Source: Streptomyces sp. CB01635 (GTDB lineage Bacteria; Actinomycetota; Actinomycetes; Streptomycetales; Streptomycetaceae). Taken from it: DNA of 64,000 nt. Position numbers and translations under genes: made by a program. The notes beneath the pieces were generated by a model. The model was not told the origin of the DNA. It worked only from the letters and a program-made list of their open reading frames with translations, and did no database searches. The stretch is taken from positions 43,532 through 107,531 of the forward strand of contig NZ_NNBL01000026.1 in the NCBI RefSeq assembly GCF_002803065.1, written 5' to 3'. Shown here piece after piece: positions 34,882 through 43,585 of this stretch. Position 1 is the first letter of the stretch; each line of letters starts with the position of its first letter.

Positions 34882-36396
34882 TCAGTGAACGGGGTGCATG
34901 GTCCTGCGCAGCCACGGCGCGAGCGCGATCACGGCCAGGCCGATGACGACGGCGATGGCGCCGTTGACGCCGAAGTACGCGGGATTGGAGACCTCGCCGT
35001 AGAGCTTCACGGTCTGTGCCTGGATGCCGTTGGCGAGGGCGAGCGACAGGAACCACAGGGACATGGTCTGGCTGGAGAAGGCCTTCGGGGCGAGCTTCGT
35101 CGTCGCCGACATGCCGGAGGTCTCCAGGAGGATGTCGCCGAGGCCGAGCAGCAGATACGAGCCGACGATCCACCAGGCGGCCATTTTGTACGTGTCCCCG
35201 CTGTGGCCCGAGGTGGGGATGACCATGAGCAGGAACGACATACCGCCCAGGATCACACCGAACGCGATCTTGTTGGAGGCGTGCGGCTGGCGCGGTCCCA
35301 TCCGGGCCCACAGGCCGGCCACCACGGGGGCGAGCGCGACCTCGAAGGCACCGAGCGCGGACGCGTACCAGCTGGCGGGGAAGTGGAAGCCGAGGATCTC
35401 GGTCCTGGCGTTCGTCGAGGCCAGCAGGATCATCGTCGAGTACGCCTGGAACAGGATGAAGTTGAAGACCACGGAGGCCAGGAAGAGCACGACGTACGGC
35501 TTGAGCCTGCCGCGCTCCTCGGCGGTCACGCGGGGGCTGCGGAACATGACCGCGAAGTACACGACCGGCGCGATGACCGAGATGACCGTGAGGACGTCCA
35601 CGAAGCGGTCCATCGTCAGCCAGCCGGCCCGTACGAGGATCACGGCGAGTGCGGCGACGACGACCGCGCCCGCGATCATCATCCGGACCGCGCGTCGCAT
35701 CCCTTCGGGTGGCAGTGCGTACTCGGCGGCGTGTCTGCGCCCGGCCAGGTGACGTCGCCCGGCGACGTACTGGACGAGTCCGAACGTCATGCCGATCGCG
35801 GCGGCCGAGAAGCCCCAGTGCCAGCCCTTGTGGTCGCCGAGCCAGCCGGTGACCAACGGGCCCGCGAAGGCGCCGATGTTGATGCCCATGTAGTACAGCG
35901 CGAAGCCGGCGTCGCGGCGTTCGTCGTCGGTGCGGTAGAGCTTGCCGACCATGGTGGCGACATTGGGTTTGACCAGGCCGGTTCCCGCGCTGATCAGGCC
36001 GAGGCCGACCCAGGTCATGGCCGCCGTCGGCACCGCCATCGCGTAGTGGCCGCAGGCGATCAGGATGCCGCCGTACAGGACCGCGCGGTACGAGCCGAGG
36101 ATCCGGTCGGCGAGCCAGCCGCCCCCCACCGAGACGAGGTAGACGAGCGTTCCGTACGCTGCCGATACGGAGGCCGCCGTCCCCGCGGACATGCCCAGGC
36201 CACCGTGTGCCACCGTGTCCGCGAAGTAGAGGACGAGGATGGCCTGCATGCCGAGGAACGAGAAACGCTCCCAGACCTCGAGGCCCGACAGCGTGAGCAG
36301 GCCGCGAGGCTGGCCGAAGAACGCGTGGTCGTCGCCCGGCGGCGGCTGGTCGCTCAGCGGTTCGTTCGGCTCGGCCTCGGCCGTGGTGCGGGACAA
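34882..36396 (-). CDS. POT/PTR2 family proton-dependent oligopeptide transporter
   Basis: A protein of about 504 residues if translated from a TTG at 36396, which has GGGAG 8 bp upstream; a GTG at 36495 would add 33 residues that do not look like the family. The conserved core begins with HAFFGQPRGLLTLSGLEVWERFSFLGM (in part), then GGWLADRILGSYRAVLYGG and the PTR2 signature ALYYMGINIGAFAGP. About 12-14 hydrophobic helices follow. The family imports di- and tripeptides with protons. The CocE-type hydrolase gene follows directly, and the polyprenyl synthase gene is divergent. Confidence 0.9.
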   Translation of the reverse strand: MSRTTAEAEPNEPLSDQPPPGDDHAFFGQPRGLLTLSGLEVWERFSFLGMQAILVLYFADTVAHGGLGMSAGTAASVSAAYGTLVYLVSVGGGWLADRILGSYRAVLYGGILIACGHYAMAVPTAAMTWVGLGLISAGTGLVKPNVATMVGKLYRTDDERRDAGFALYYMGINIGAFAGPLVTGWLGDHKGWHWGFSAAAIGMTFGLVQYVAGRRHLAGRRHAAEYALPPEGMRRAVRMMIAGAVVVAALAVILVRAGWLTMDRFVDVLTVISVIAPVVYFAVMFRSPRVTAEERGRLKPYVVLFLASVVFNFILFQAYSTMILLASTNARTEILGFHFPASWYASALGAFEVALAPVVAGLWARMGPRQPHASNKIAFGVILGGMSFLLMVIPTSGHSGDTYKMAAWWIVGSYLLLGLGDILLETSGMSATTKLAPKAFSSQTMSLWFLSLALANGIQAQTVKLYGEVSNPAYFGVNGAIAVVIGLAVIALAPWLRRTMHPVH

Positions 36397-36620
36397 AAGC
36401 GAGACTCCCGGTCTTCTCGGTCGTATGAGCTGATCAAGAACATACCGGGGGTGTTCGTGGGCCGCTCGGCCTGGTCTGTGCGGGCAGGCCCCCACTGTGA
36501 TCGAAACGCGACCGGATACGCTGACTTGAGTGATGGCAGCGACACATCGACAAACCGTGTCATCGACCAAATGATCGACCGAGTTCGCCATGTGATCGTC
36601 AGCAGACAGGAGAACCTCTC

Positions 36621-37631
36621 GTGACCGTCGTCGGGACTTTCGGTCTTAGCGTGCGGGACCAGGCTCTCGAAGCCGATGTCCAGGCCGGGTTGGCGGCTGT
36701 CGAGGAGGGTCTGCTCGAGGCGACGAAGAGCGGGGTCCCCTTCATCACGGAGGCCGCGCAGCATCTCGTCCGTGCGGGCGGCAAGCGCTTCAGGCCCCTC
36801 CTCGCGATGCTCGCCGCGCAGTTCGGCGATCCGTACGCGCCGGGTGTCGTGCCCGCCGCCGTCGTCGTCGAGCTCACGCATCTCGCGACGCTCTACCACG
36901 ACGACGTGATGGACGAGGCCGACGTGCGCCGCGGCGTCGACAGCGCCAACACCCGCTGGGGCAATTCCGTCGCGGTCCTGACCGGCGACTTCCTCTTCTC
37001 GCGTGCCTCGCACATGCTGGCCGACCTCGGGCCCGAGGCTGTCCGCATCCAGGCGGAGGCCTTCGAACGCCTCGTCACCGGGCAGATCCTGGAGACGGCC
37101 GGACCGCGCGACGGCCGCGACCCGGTCGACCACTACCTCGACGTCCTGGGCGGCAAGACCGGCTCGCTGATCGCCGTGGCCGTGCGGTTCGGCGCGATGA
37201 TGTCGGGCGCCGACGAGCGCATCGTGGACGTCCTCGCCCAGTACGGCGAGCGGCTCGGCGTCGCCTTCCAGCTCGCCGACGACGTCCTGGACATCGCCTC
37301 CGACTCGCACGAGTCCGGCAAGACCCCCGGCACCGACCTGCGCGAGGGCATCCCCACGCTGCCGGTCCTTCGGCTGCGCGAGCGCGCCGAGCAGCTCGGC
37401 CTGCCCGAGGACCGCGCCCTGTGCGAGCTCCTCGACTCCGACCTGACGGACGACGCGCGCCACGCCGAGGCGCTCGCGCGACTGCGCGTCCACCCCGCCC
37501 TGGAGCAGGCCCGCAAGGACACGGTGCGGTACGCGGAGGAGGCGCGGGCGGCCCTCGCGCCGCTGCCCGAGTGCGGCGCGAAGGCGGCTCTCCTGGAGCT
37601 GTGCGACGCGGTGGTGCACCGGGCGGGCTGA
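36621..37631 (+). CDS. Long-chain polyprenyl diphosphate synthase
   Basis: A 336-residue trans-prenyltransferase. It has GGKRFRPLLAM, the first Asp-rich motif YHDDVMDEAD and the second LADDVLDIASD. The residues before the first DDxxD are small/aliphatic (ATLYHDD), as in enzymes making long chains. It probably makes the C40-C50 side chain of menaquinone, which fits the respiratory genes and the reductase-family gene at 1896; product length cannot be read from sequence alone. The GTG start follows AGGAG. A terminator lies 10 bp after the stop. Confidence 0.93.
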   Translation: MTVVGTFGLSVRDQALEADVQAGLAAVEEGLLEATKSGVPFITEAAQHLVRAGGKRFRPLLAMLAAQFGDPYAPGVVPAAVVVELTHLATLYHDDVMDEADVRRGVDSANTRWGNSVAVLTGDFLFSRASHMLADLGPEAVRIQAEAFERLVTGQILETAGPRDGRDPVDHYLDVLGGKTGSLIAVAVRFGAMMSGADERIVDVLAQYGERLGVAFQLADDVLDIASDSHESGKTPGTDLREGIPTLPVLRLRERAEQLGLPEDRALCELLDSDLTDDARHAEALARLRVHPALEQARKDTVRYAEEARAALAPLPECGAKAALLELCDAVVHRAG

Positions 37632-37640
37632 CGCCCTTCC

Positions 37641-37675
37641 GCCTCACCGGGCCGCCGCGCGCGGGCCGGTGAGGT
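37641..37675 (+). terminator. Terminator of the polyprenyl synthase gene
   Basis: Arms CCTCACCGG (37642-37650) and CCGGTGAGG (37666-37674) pair perfectly, with a closing wobble and further GC pairs inside. It starts 10 bp after the stop. Confidence 0.8.
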
Positions 37676-37740
37676 CAGTGACCGTTGCTGCTCGACCCCG
37701 GGACCGTGGTCCTTGCGAGGTCCTACTCGACCGATCGCGA

Positions 37741-37756
37741 TGTGGCGCAGATCACA
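37741..37756. promoter_or_regulatory. Crp-like palindrome upstream of the CHRD gene
   Basis: TGTGGCGCAGATCACA matches TGTGA-N6-TCACA at 9 of 10 positions and lies about 95 bp before the CHRD start. With its flanks, GATGTG and CACATC form 6-bp arms. Confidence 0.4.
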
Positions 37757-37848
37757 TCATTGGATTGAGTCCAGACTGAGATTCGTTCCGTACTCATGCC
37801 TGGAAGCCGGCGCAGGGGGTGCCGGCTCCGACAGGGGGAACAACGATC

Positions 37849-38862
37849 ATGGGCACTCTCGGAACGAATTCGAAGCGGCGCAAGACCCTCGTGCTCACCG
37901 GGGTGGCGGCCGCTGCCGCAGCCGGCGTGACGGCGGCCGTTCTGCCGGCCGTCGCGGACAACGGCGAGCGCGAGGGCTCCGGCCACGCGGCGCACGGCGT
38001 CCAGTCTCTCGACGCCCACGGCTCGCTCTCCGGCGGGCGGGGCGGCGCGCTCTTCGCGGCCGGTCTCAGGGGCGCGGCGGAGGTACCGGTCAAGGGTGGC
38101 CCCGCCGTGGGCGACAAGGACGGCGCGGCCCTCGAGTTCATCAAGGTCAAGGGCGACCGGGTGTCGGTCGCGGTCAAGTGGCGGGGTACCGCGAAGCCCA
38201 CCATGCTCCACATCCATGAGGGCGCGAAGGGCACGAACGGCGGGGTGAAGGTCGACTTCACCGGCCTCCTCGGCAGGATCAGGAACCACCAGGTCACCGG
38301 CTCCGTCACCGTCAAGGACCGCGCCCTGCTCGGCCGCCTGACGAAGAACCCCGGCGGGTTCTACGCCAATCTGCACACCGCCGAGTTCCCGGGCGGCGCC
38401 GTCCGGGGTCAGCTCCACAAGGTCAGCACGGACTTCGCCTTCCGCGACGCGCTCTCGCACGTACAGGCCTCGGTCGTGCGCGGCCGGCAGATCTATCAGT
38501 GCCGGAAGGCGGACGACGGGTCAGGCACGTACGCCTTCGCGCAGCGCGACGTGCGCGCCGTACTCGGCGGCAACATCGCCCACACCTTCACGGCGCCCAA
38601 CTCCGGTACGCCGCAGTGGACCGCGCCCGACCGCAGCGCCGTCACCGGCAAGCTCATCAGCAAGACCCCGAACGGTGACGGGAACATCCCTGAGCTGGAC
38701 CTCAGGGCCACGCAGACCGGCAAGCGGCACGGGCTGCTCTCCGGCACCGCCGAGATCCTGCGCCTGAACACGGTCGGCGGAGTCGCCCCGGCGGGCAGCT
38801 GCGATCCCGGCACGGTCGTCGGTGTGCCGTACCGGGCCGACTACGTGTTCGTGCAGCGCTGA
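37849..38862 (+). CDS. Secreted CHRD domain and DUF3455-like protein
   Basis: A 337-residue exported protein. Basic residues (KRRK) and a hydrophobic Ala/Val segment end at LPAVADNG, a typical signal peptide. Residues about 65-195 form a CHRD domain: LRGAAEVPVKGGP at its start, MLHIHEGAKGTNGGVKVDF in the middle and GGFYANLHTAEFPGGAVRGQL at its end. The C-terminal 140 residues resemble DUF3455 (QIYQCR, NIAHTFTAPNSGTPQW, VPYRADYVFVQ). Both domains occur in extracellular proteins of unknown biochemical role. The ATG at 37849 is preferred to upstream starts because the signal peptide begins there. It is flanked by its own terminators. Confidence 0.9.
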   Translation: MGTLGTNSKRRKTLVLTGVAAAAAAGVTAAVLPAVADNGEREGSGHAAHGVQSLDAHGSLSGGRGGALFAAGLRGAAEVPVKGGPAVGDKDGAALEFIKVKGDRVSVAVKWRGTAKPTMLHIHEGAKGTNGGVKVDFTGLLGRIRNHQVTGSVTVKDRALLGRLTKNPGGFYANLHTAEFPGGAVRGQLHKVSTDFAFRDALSHVQASVVRGRQIYQCRKADDGSGTYAFAQRDVRAVLGGNIAHTFTAPNSGTPQWTAPDRSAVTGKLISKTPNGDGNIPELDLRATQTGKRHGLLSGTAEILRLNTVGGVAPAGSCDPGTVVGVPYRADYVFVQR

Positions 38863-38877
38863 CCGACCCGCGGAACC

Positions 38878-38914
38878 GGCGGCGTCTCCCCTACGGGATG
38901 GGGGAGGCGCCGCC
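38878..38914 (+). terminator. Terminator of the CHRD gene
   Basis: A 14-bp stem (38878-38891 with 38901-38914), one G-T wobble, loop of 9 bases, starting 15 bp after the stop. Confidence 0.88.
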
Positions 38915-39093
38915 CTCTCGTGTCATACCGCGGGAGTACGCGGAGTTGATCCTGGGGTCTGACGCTTCCGCCCGGCCGATTTGGTCAGATTGATAGCACC
39001 ACTCCCGACCAGTTCGGGTGAGAATGGCGGCTTGGGGTGGACAGACGAGCAAGGACGGTAGGCCGCCGCCCAACACGGAGGTAGGGCAACAAC

Positions 39094-40359
39094 ATGGCAC
39101 CGTACGAATCCGAAAGCGCCGGTCGTCGCAAGGCGACCCGCTATGTGGTCCCGGTCGCGGTGGTGGGGGTGGCCGCGGCGACGATCGGGCTCGTCCCCGC
39201 GCTGGCCGACTCCGGCAACCCCGATCTGCCGAAGCTCAGCGCGCAGCAACTCATCGAGAAGATCGCCAAATCGGACGTGCAGCAGATGTCCGGCACGGTG
39301 AAGATCTCCACGGATCTCGGACTCCCGTCCCTGGGCGGTATGGCGGGCGGCTTCACCCCGGGCGCCGGCGGCTCCTCGGAAGGCGGGGACGGCAAGGGGG
39401 GCTCCTCCGCCGACCCGCAGTCCAAGCTGATGGAGCTCGCCTCCGGCACGCACACGCTGCGCGTCGCGGCGGACGGCCCGGACCGGCACAAGCTGTCGGT
39501 CCTGGGCAACGCGGCCGAGTACAGCGTGATCCACAACGGCGACGAGGTCTGGGCCTACGACAGCGCGTCGAACGAGGCGTACCACTCCAAGGACGCCGCT
39601 GCCGCCGGTGACCGGGCCGAGAAGCACAGCAAGGGCGAGACGCCCAAGGGCGTCCCGGCCACGCCCAAGGAGCTCGCGGACGAGGTCCTGAAGGCGTCCG
39701 GCAAGACGACGTCGATCTCGGTGGAGGGAACGTCGCAGGTCGCGGGGCGTGACGCGTACAAGCTGCTCGTCAAGCCGAAGCAGGCCGGTTCGACGGTCGG
39801 CGGGATCACCATCTCGGTGGACGCGAAGACCGGTGTGCCGCTGAAGTTCACGCTGACGCCCGCGGGCGGCGGCAAGGCGGTCGTGGACGCGGGCTTCACC
39901 AAGGTGGACTTCGCCAAGCCGGCTGCTTCGACGTTCGACTTCACCCCGCCGAAGGGCACCAAGGTCACCGAGGGCGACGACCTCAAGGCGCAGGACAAGT
40001 CCCACGCGCCGAAGGACCTGCCCAAGGACCTCCCCAAGGGGATGCCCAAGGAGCTGAAGGACGCTCAGGGCGGCGGCATGAACGACATGAAGGTCATCGG
40101 TGAGGGCTGGACGTCCATCGCCGAGCTGAAGCTGCCTGGCGGGCAGGGCCTGCCGACGGGCGGCTCGGGCTCGGGCGACGTCCCGCCGGAGGCGCAGAAG
40201 TTCATGGATGCGCTCGGCGACCATGTGACGGGCAAGTTCGGCTCGGGCACGGTCTTCTCGACCCGCCTGGTCAACGCGCTGATCACGGACGACGGCAAGG
40301 TCTACGCGGGCGCGGTCACCAAGGACGCGCTCGTGAAGGCGGCGAACGCGGCGCAGTAG
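39094..40359 (+). CDS. Secreted LolA-like (DUF2092) protein
   Basis: A 421-residue exported protein with signal peptide (RRK, hydrophobic core, cleavage near PALADSG). The mature part shows the LolA/LppX-like half-barrel pattern: a helix LSAQQLIEKIAKSDVQQMSGTVKIS (in part), strands HTLRVAADGPDRHKLSVL and EYSVIHNGDEVWAYDS, and GGITISVDAKTGVPLKFTLTP. Such proteins bind lipids; in actinobacteria they may carry lipoproteins or lipids across the wall. The tail contains repeated KDLPK/GMPKE segments (about 305-325). The gene precedes an ABC transporter but is separated by a terminator hairpin. Confidence 0.88.
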   Translation: MAPYESESAGRRKATRYVVPVAVVGVAAATIGLVPALADSGNPDLPKLSAQQLIEKIAKSDVQQMSGTVKISTDLGLPSLGGMAGGFTPGAGGSSEGGDGKGGSSADPQSKLMELASGTHTLRVAADGPDRHKLSVLGNAAEYSVIHNGDEVWAYDSASNEAYHSKDAAAAGDRAEKHSKGETPKGVPATPKELADEVLKASGKTTSISVEGTSQVAGRDAYKLLVKPKQAGSTVGGITISVDAKTGVPLKFTLTPAGGGKAVVDAGFTKVDFAKPAASTFDFTPPKGTKVTEGDDLKAQDKSHAPKDLPKDLPKGMPKELKDAQGGGMNDMKVIGEGWTSIAELKLPGGQGLPTGGSGSGDVPPEAQKFMDALGDHVTGKFGSGTVFSTRLVNALITDDGKVYAGAVTKDALVKAANAAQ

Positions 40360-40387
40360 CCGTACGCGCCACGAGAGTTGGCAGTCA

Positions 40388-40421
40388 GGAGTGGAGGCGC
40401 CGGTGCCGGTGCCTCCACTCC
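40388..40421 (+). terminator. Terminator between the LolA-like gene and the ABC transporter
   Basis: GGAGTGGAGGC (40388-40398) pairs perfectly with GCCTCCACTCC (40411-40421), and four more inner pairs extend it to 15 bp. It lies 28 bp past the stop and makes an upstream GTG at 40391 an unlikely start for the next gene. Confidence 0.85.
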
Positions 40422-40459
40422 CGCACTCCACCAGAACCGACGGGCACGACGGGAGCGAG

Positions 40460-41416
40460 ATGGCGGCGAGCACTGCCGAGGAGCCCGTGATCGAGACGCG
40501 GGCCCTCACCAAGCGCTACGGCGGCGACCAGCCGGCGGTCGACGGCCTCGACCTCACCGTCCCCGCCGGCAGCGTCTTCGGCTTCCTCGGGCCGAACGGC
40601 TCGGGCAAGACCACCACCATCCGCATGCTGATGGGCCTGATCGAGCCGACGTCCGGCGCGGCCAGCGTCCTCGGCCGCCCCATGCCCCGCGCGACCCGCG
40701 CGGTCCTCCCGCACGTCGGCGCGCTCATCGAGGGCCCCGCCCTGTACGGGTTCCTGTCCGGCCGGGACAACCTGATCCGGTACGACTCCGCCGACCCCGC
40801 CGCCGACCCCCGCACCCGGCGTGCCCGCGTCGCCACCGCTCTGGACCGGGTGGGCCTGACGGCAGCCGCGGGCAAGAAGGCGAAGGCGTACTCGCTCGGC
40901 ATGAAGCAGCGCCTCGGGCTCGCCGCCGCGCTGCTCCAGCCCCGCAAGCTCCTCGTGCTCGACGAGCCGACGAACGGCCTCGACCCGCAGGGCATGCGCG
41001 AAATCCGTTCCCTGGTGCGGGAGCTGGCGTCGGACGGCACGACCGTCTTCCTCTCCTCGCACCTCCTCGACGAGATCGAGCAGGTCTGCACGCACGCGGC
41101 CGTGATGGCGCGCGGCCGGCTCATCACGCAGGGCCCGGTCGCCGAGCTCGCGGCAGGGGCCCGCGGCCGGCTCGTGGTCACGACCCCCGACCCGGGCGAC
41201 GCGGCGCGCGTGCTGAAGGAGCGGGGCATCGCGGACCTGACCGTGACGGACGACCAGGTGACGGGCGAGCCGCCCGGTCCCGGCACCGACCTCGCCGAGC
41301 TGAACGCCGCACTGGTCACCGCGGGCGTCCGCGTCCGCGGCTTCGGACTCGAACGGGCTTCGCTGGAGGACGCGTTCGTGGCCCTGACCGGAGAGGGATT
41401 CGATGTCGCAGGCTGA
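40460..41416 (+). CDS. ABC transporter ATP-binding protein
   Basis: A 318-residue ABC ATPase from the ATG at 40460, preceded by GGGAG. Walker A is GPNGSGKTTT, the signature is YSLGMKQRLGLA, Walker B is LLVLDEPTNGLDP and the switch is LSSHLLDE. The C-terminal 100 residues are the extension seen in drug/bacitracin-export-type (DrrA, BcrA) ATPases. It overlaps the permease gene by 14 bp, so the two make one exporter. Confidence 0.95.
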   Translation: MAASTAEEPVIETRALTKRYGGDQPAVDGLDLTVPAGSVFGFLGPNGSGKTTTIRMLMGLIEPTSGAASVLGRPMPRATRAVLPHVGALIEGPALYGFLSGRDNLIRYDSADPAADPRTRRARVATALDRVGLTAAAGKKAKAYSLGMKQRLGLAAALLQPRKLLVLDEPTNGLDPQGMREIRSLVRELASDGTTVFLSSHLLDEIEQVCTHAAVMARGRLITQGPVAELAAGARGRLVVTTPDPGDAARVLKERGIADLTVTDDQVTGEPPGPGTDLAELNAALVTAGVRVRGFGLERASLEDAFVALTGEGFDVAG

Positions 41417-42305
41417 GGCCACGGCCGCCGCCGTCACCGCCGCCGAGGACGCGGCGCCCGTGCGGAAGAGGATGTGGACGCTCGGCCTGTTCCGCAGCGA
41501 GCTGGTCACCACGTTCCGCCGCTGGCGCACGATCGCCCTGCTCGCGGTCCTGGCCGGGGTGCCGATCCTCGTCGGGATCGCCGTCAAGATCGAGACGAGC
41601 GGCGGTTCACAAGCCGCGGGCGGCGGCGGGGGAGGGCCTGCGTTCATCGCGCAGATCACCAACAACGGCCTGTTCCTGGTCTTCACCTCGCTCGCCGCGA
41701 CGCTCCCGTTCTTCCTGCCGATGGCCGTCGGGGTGATCGCGGGCGACGCGATCGCCGGCGAGGCGAACGCGGGGACGCTGCGCTATCTGCTCGTCGCCCC
41801 CGCGGGCCGCACCCGCCTGCTCCTCACCAAGTACGCGACCACGATGACGTTCTGCCTGGTCGCGACGTTGGTCGTGGCGGCGACGGCGCTCGCCACGGGT
41901 GCCCTGCTCTTCCCGCTCGGCGACCTCGTCACGATCTCCGGTACCCGGATCGGCTTCGGCGAGGGTCTCGTACGGGCCCTGCTGATCGCCCTCGTCGTGG
42001 CCGCGTCACTCGTGGGGATCGCCGCGCTCGGACTGTTCGTCTCGACGCTCACGAACAGCGGGATCGCGGCGATGGCGACGACGGTGGGACTGCTCATCAC
42101 CGTCCAGATCCTCGACCAGATCCCCCAGCTGCACGCGATCCAGCCGTATCTGTTCTCGCACCACTGGCTGTCCTTCGCCGACCTGATGCGCGAGCCGGTC
42201 TACTGGGACGACCTGCTCAAGAACCTTGGCCTGCAGGGCCTGTACGCGGCCGTGTTCGGCTCGGCGGCGTGGGCGCGCTTCACGACGAAGGACGTCACGG
42301 CGTAG
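41403..42305 (+). CDS. ABC transporter permease (ABC-2 type)
   Basis: A 300-residue membrane protein with about six helices and a Gly-rich loop near residue 75. The segment GDAIAGEANAGTLRYLLVAPAGRTRLLLTKY is the ABC-2 signature (in part), and helices end with FGSAAWARFTTKDV. It partners the ATPase at 40460. Substrates of such exporters are often antibiotics or lipids; none can be named here. Its stop lies 15 bp from the convergent FMN reductase gene. Confidence 0.93.
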   Translation: MSQAEATAAAVTAAEDAAPVRKRMWTLGLFRSELVTTFRRWRTIALLAVLAGVPILVGIAVKIETSGGSQAAGGGGGGPAFIAQITNNGLFLVFTSLAATLPFFLPMAVGVIAGDAIAGEANAGTLRYLLVAPAGRTRLLLTKYATTMTFCLVATLVVAATALATGALLFPLGDLVTISGTRIGFGEGLVRALLIALVVAASLVGIAALGLFVSTLTNSGIAAMATTVGLLITVQILDQIPQLHAIQPYLFSHHWLSFADLMREPVYWDDLLKNLGLQGLYAAVFGSAAWARFTTKDVTA

Positions 42306-42320
42306 CCGACTGCCGCACCG

Positions 42321-42908
42321 CTACGCCTCGTACGGGAAACGGGCGATCTCCGGCTGCCGTTCGGGCGCGAAGAACGACTTGGCGCGCAGCAGCGCCTCCT
42401 CGTCCTTGAGTACGTCGCCGGGCTTGCTGCCGTTGCCGAGCAGGACACCGCCGAAGCGCATGCCCATGTACGCGGCCGAGTTGCGCAGCGTGCCGACCAG
42501 CGGGTCCGCGACGACCTGCTCCTCGTGGGCGAGCGCCGTCACGCCCCACAGGGTGCGCCCTTGGAGCGTCGCCTTGAAGTCGATGCCGGGGGTGCGCAGC
42601 CAGCCCGACCAGTAGTCGAGGTAGCGCTTGGTGGGGGCCGAGACGGAGTACCAGTACAGCGGCGACGCGATGACGATGTCGGTGGCTTCGAGGGTCGCGT
42701 CCAGGAGCAGCGCCGTGTTGTCGCCGGCGGGCCGGGTGTGGTCGCTGTCGTGGCGAAGGTCCTCGAAGTCGGGGAGCGGGTGCGCGGCGAGGTCGATCCA
42801 GCGCTGCCCGACCTCGGGGGAGAGCTGCTCGGCGGCCCTGCGGGCCAGGATCTCGGTGTTGCCTTCGCCGCGGCTGCTGCCGAGCAGAAAGAGGAACGTG
42901 CGGGACAT
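42321..42908 (-). CDS. NADPH-dependent FMN reductase family protein
   Basis: A 195-residue flavodoxin-like protein. The N-terminal FMN phosphate loop is LLGSSRGEGNTEILA, and SPLYWYSVSAPTKRYLDYW is the second FMN-binding loop typical of the family, which includes quinone and azo reductases. It sits downstream of an HxlR regulator on the same strand, with a 36-bp imperfect palindrome (42939-42975) in its promoter, so it is probably induced by electrophiles or quinones. The link to stress is inferred from known HxlR-reductase pairs. Confidence 0.92.
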   Translation of the reverse strand: MSRTFLFLLGSSRGEGNTEILARRAAEQLSPEVGQRWIDLAAHPLPDFEDLRHDSDHTRPAGDNTALLLDATLEATDIVIASPLYWYSVSAPTKRYLDYWSGWLRTPGIDFKATLQGRTLWGVTALAHEEQVVADPLVGTLRNSAAYMGMRFGGVLLGNGSKPGDVLKDEEALLRAKSFFAPERQPEIARFPYEA

Positions 42909-42938
42909 GGGGCACTCCGGGGTCGGTTGGTCGCGCCG

Positions 42939-42975
42939 ATTACCTGCATGTGCAGTTTATGCATGCGCAAGTAAT
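42939..42975. promoter_or_regulatory. Probable HxlR operator upstream of the FMN reductase gene
   Basis: Half-sites TTACCTGCATGTGCA (42940-42954) and, on the other strand from 42974, TTACTTGCGCATGCA share 11 of 15 bases and face each other. An extended -10 (TGCATAAACT on the minus strand) lies inside, so binding would block the promoter. Confidence 0.6.
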
Positions 42976-43000
42976 TCCGTCCAGGGGGCCCGCCCGCGGC

Positions 43001-43483
43001 TCAGGGAGCGCTCGCGCCGATCGTCGCTCCGGCTGCCGCCGCCGCCTCCTGCGCCGCCCGGGTGTCGTACGCGGCGCGGGCCGCGGCGATCTCGCCCTGG
43101 TGGTGTTCGGTCCACGCCACCAGGGACCGGATCGTCTCGTGCAGCGTGCCGCCGAGCGGCGTCAGTTCGTACTCGACCCGGGGTGGCACCACCGGGTGCA
43201 CCGTCCGCTTCACCAGGCCGTCCCGCTCCAGCTGCCGCAGTGTGACCGTCAGCATCCGCTGGCTGATCCCGTCGATCTCGCGGCGCAGCTGCGTGAAGCG
43301 CAGCCGGCGGTGTTCGAGGAGCGCGATGACGAGCAGGGACCACTTGTCGGCGACCCGGTCGAGGATCTGGCGCACCTCGCAGTCCTCGCGGGTGTCCCAC
43401 TGGAAGGGGTCCGCATCGCCGTAGCCGGCGCCGGAGGCGGTGCTCGCGCAGTTACTCGGTGACTTCGAAGTGCCTTCTTCCAT
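43001..43483 (-). CDS. HxlR family transcriptional regulator
   Basis: A 160-residue winged-helix regulator. It has the HxlR start CEVRQILDRVADKWSLLVIALL, the recognition region RFTQLRREIDGISQRMLTVTLRQLERDGLV (in parts) and the wing VVPPRVEYELTPLG. The conserved N-terminal cysteine (DCEVRQ), used for redox sensing in YodB/HypR-type members, is present. It lies between two probable targets: the FMN reductase gene downstream and the divergent MFS gene, and TTAC/GTAA inverted repeats occur ahead of both. Confidence 0.93.
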   Translation of the reverse strand: MEEGTSKSPSNCASTASGAGYGDADPFQWDTREDCEVRQILDRVADKWSLLVIALLEHRRLRFTQLRREIDGISQRMLTVTLRQLERDGLVKRTVHPVVPPRVEYELTPLGGTLHETIRSLVAWTEHHQGEIAAARAAYDTRAAQEAAAAAGATIGASAP

Positions 43484-43512
43484 GCCCGTCGATGCTGCCG
43501 CAGGATCGAGGC

Positions 43513-43548
43513 GGTTACAAGAGGGAACCGACCCTCCGTCGCGTAACC
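43513..43548. promoter_or_regulatory. Inverted repeat between HxlR and MFS genes
   Basis: GGTTAC (43513-43518) and GTAACC (43543-43548) enclose a second pair, GAGGG (43521-43525) and CCCTC (43532-43536). It sits in the 102-bp divergent gap and resembles the TTAC...GTAA layout upstream of the FMN reductase gene. Confidence 0.5.
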
Positions 43549-43585
43549 ACCCATTCCTGTATGCGACTTGAGGAGCCGACCCGTC

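Noticed and set aside
40391..40459. Upstream GTG at 40391 as start of the ABC ATPase
   Set aside because: It lies inside the stem of a strong terminator, with the purine run immediately next to it; the ATG at 40460 has a proper site and fits the family.
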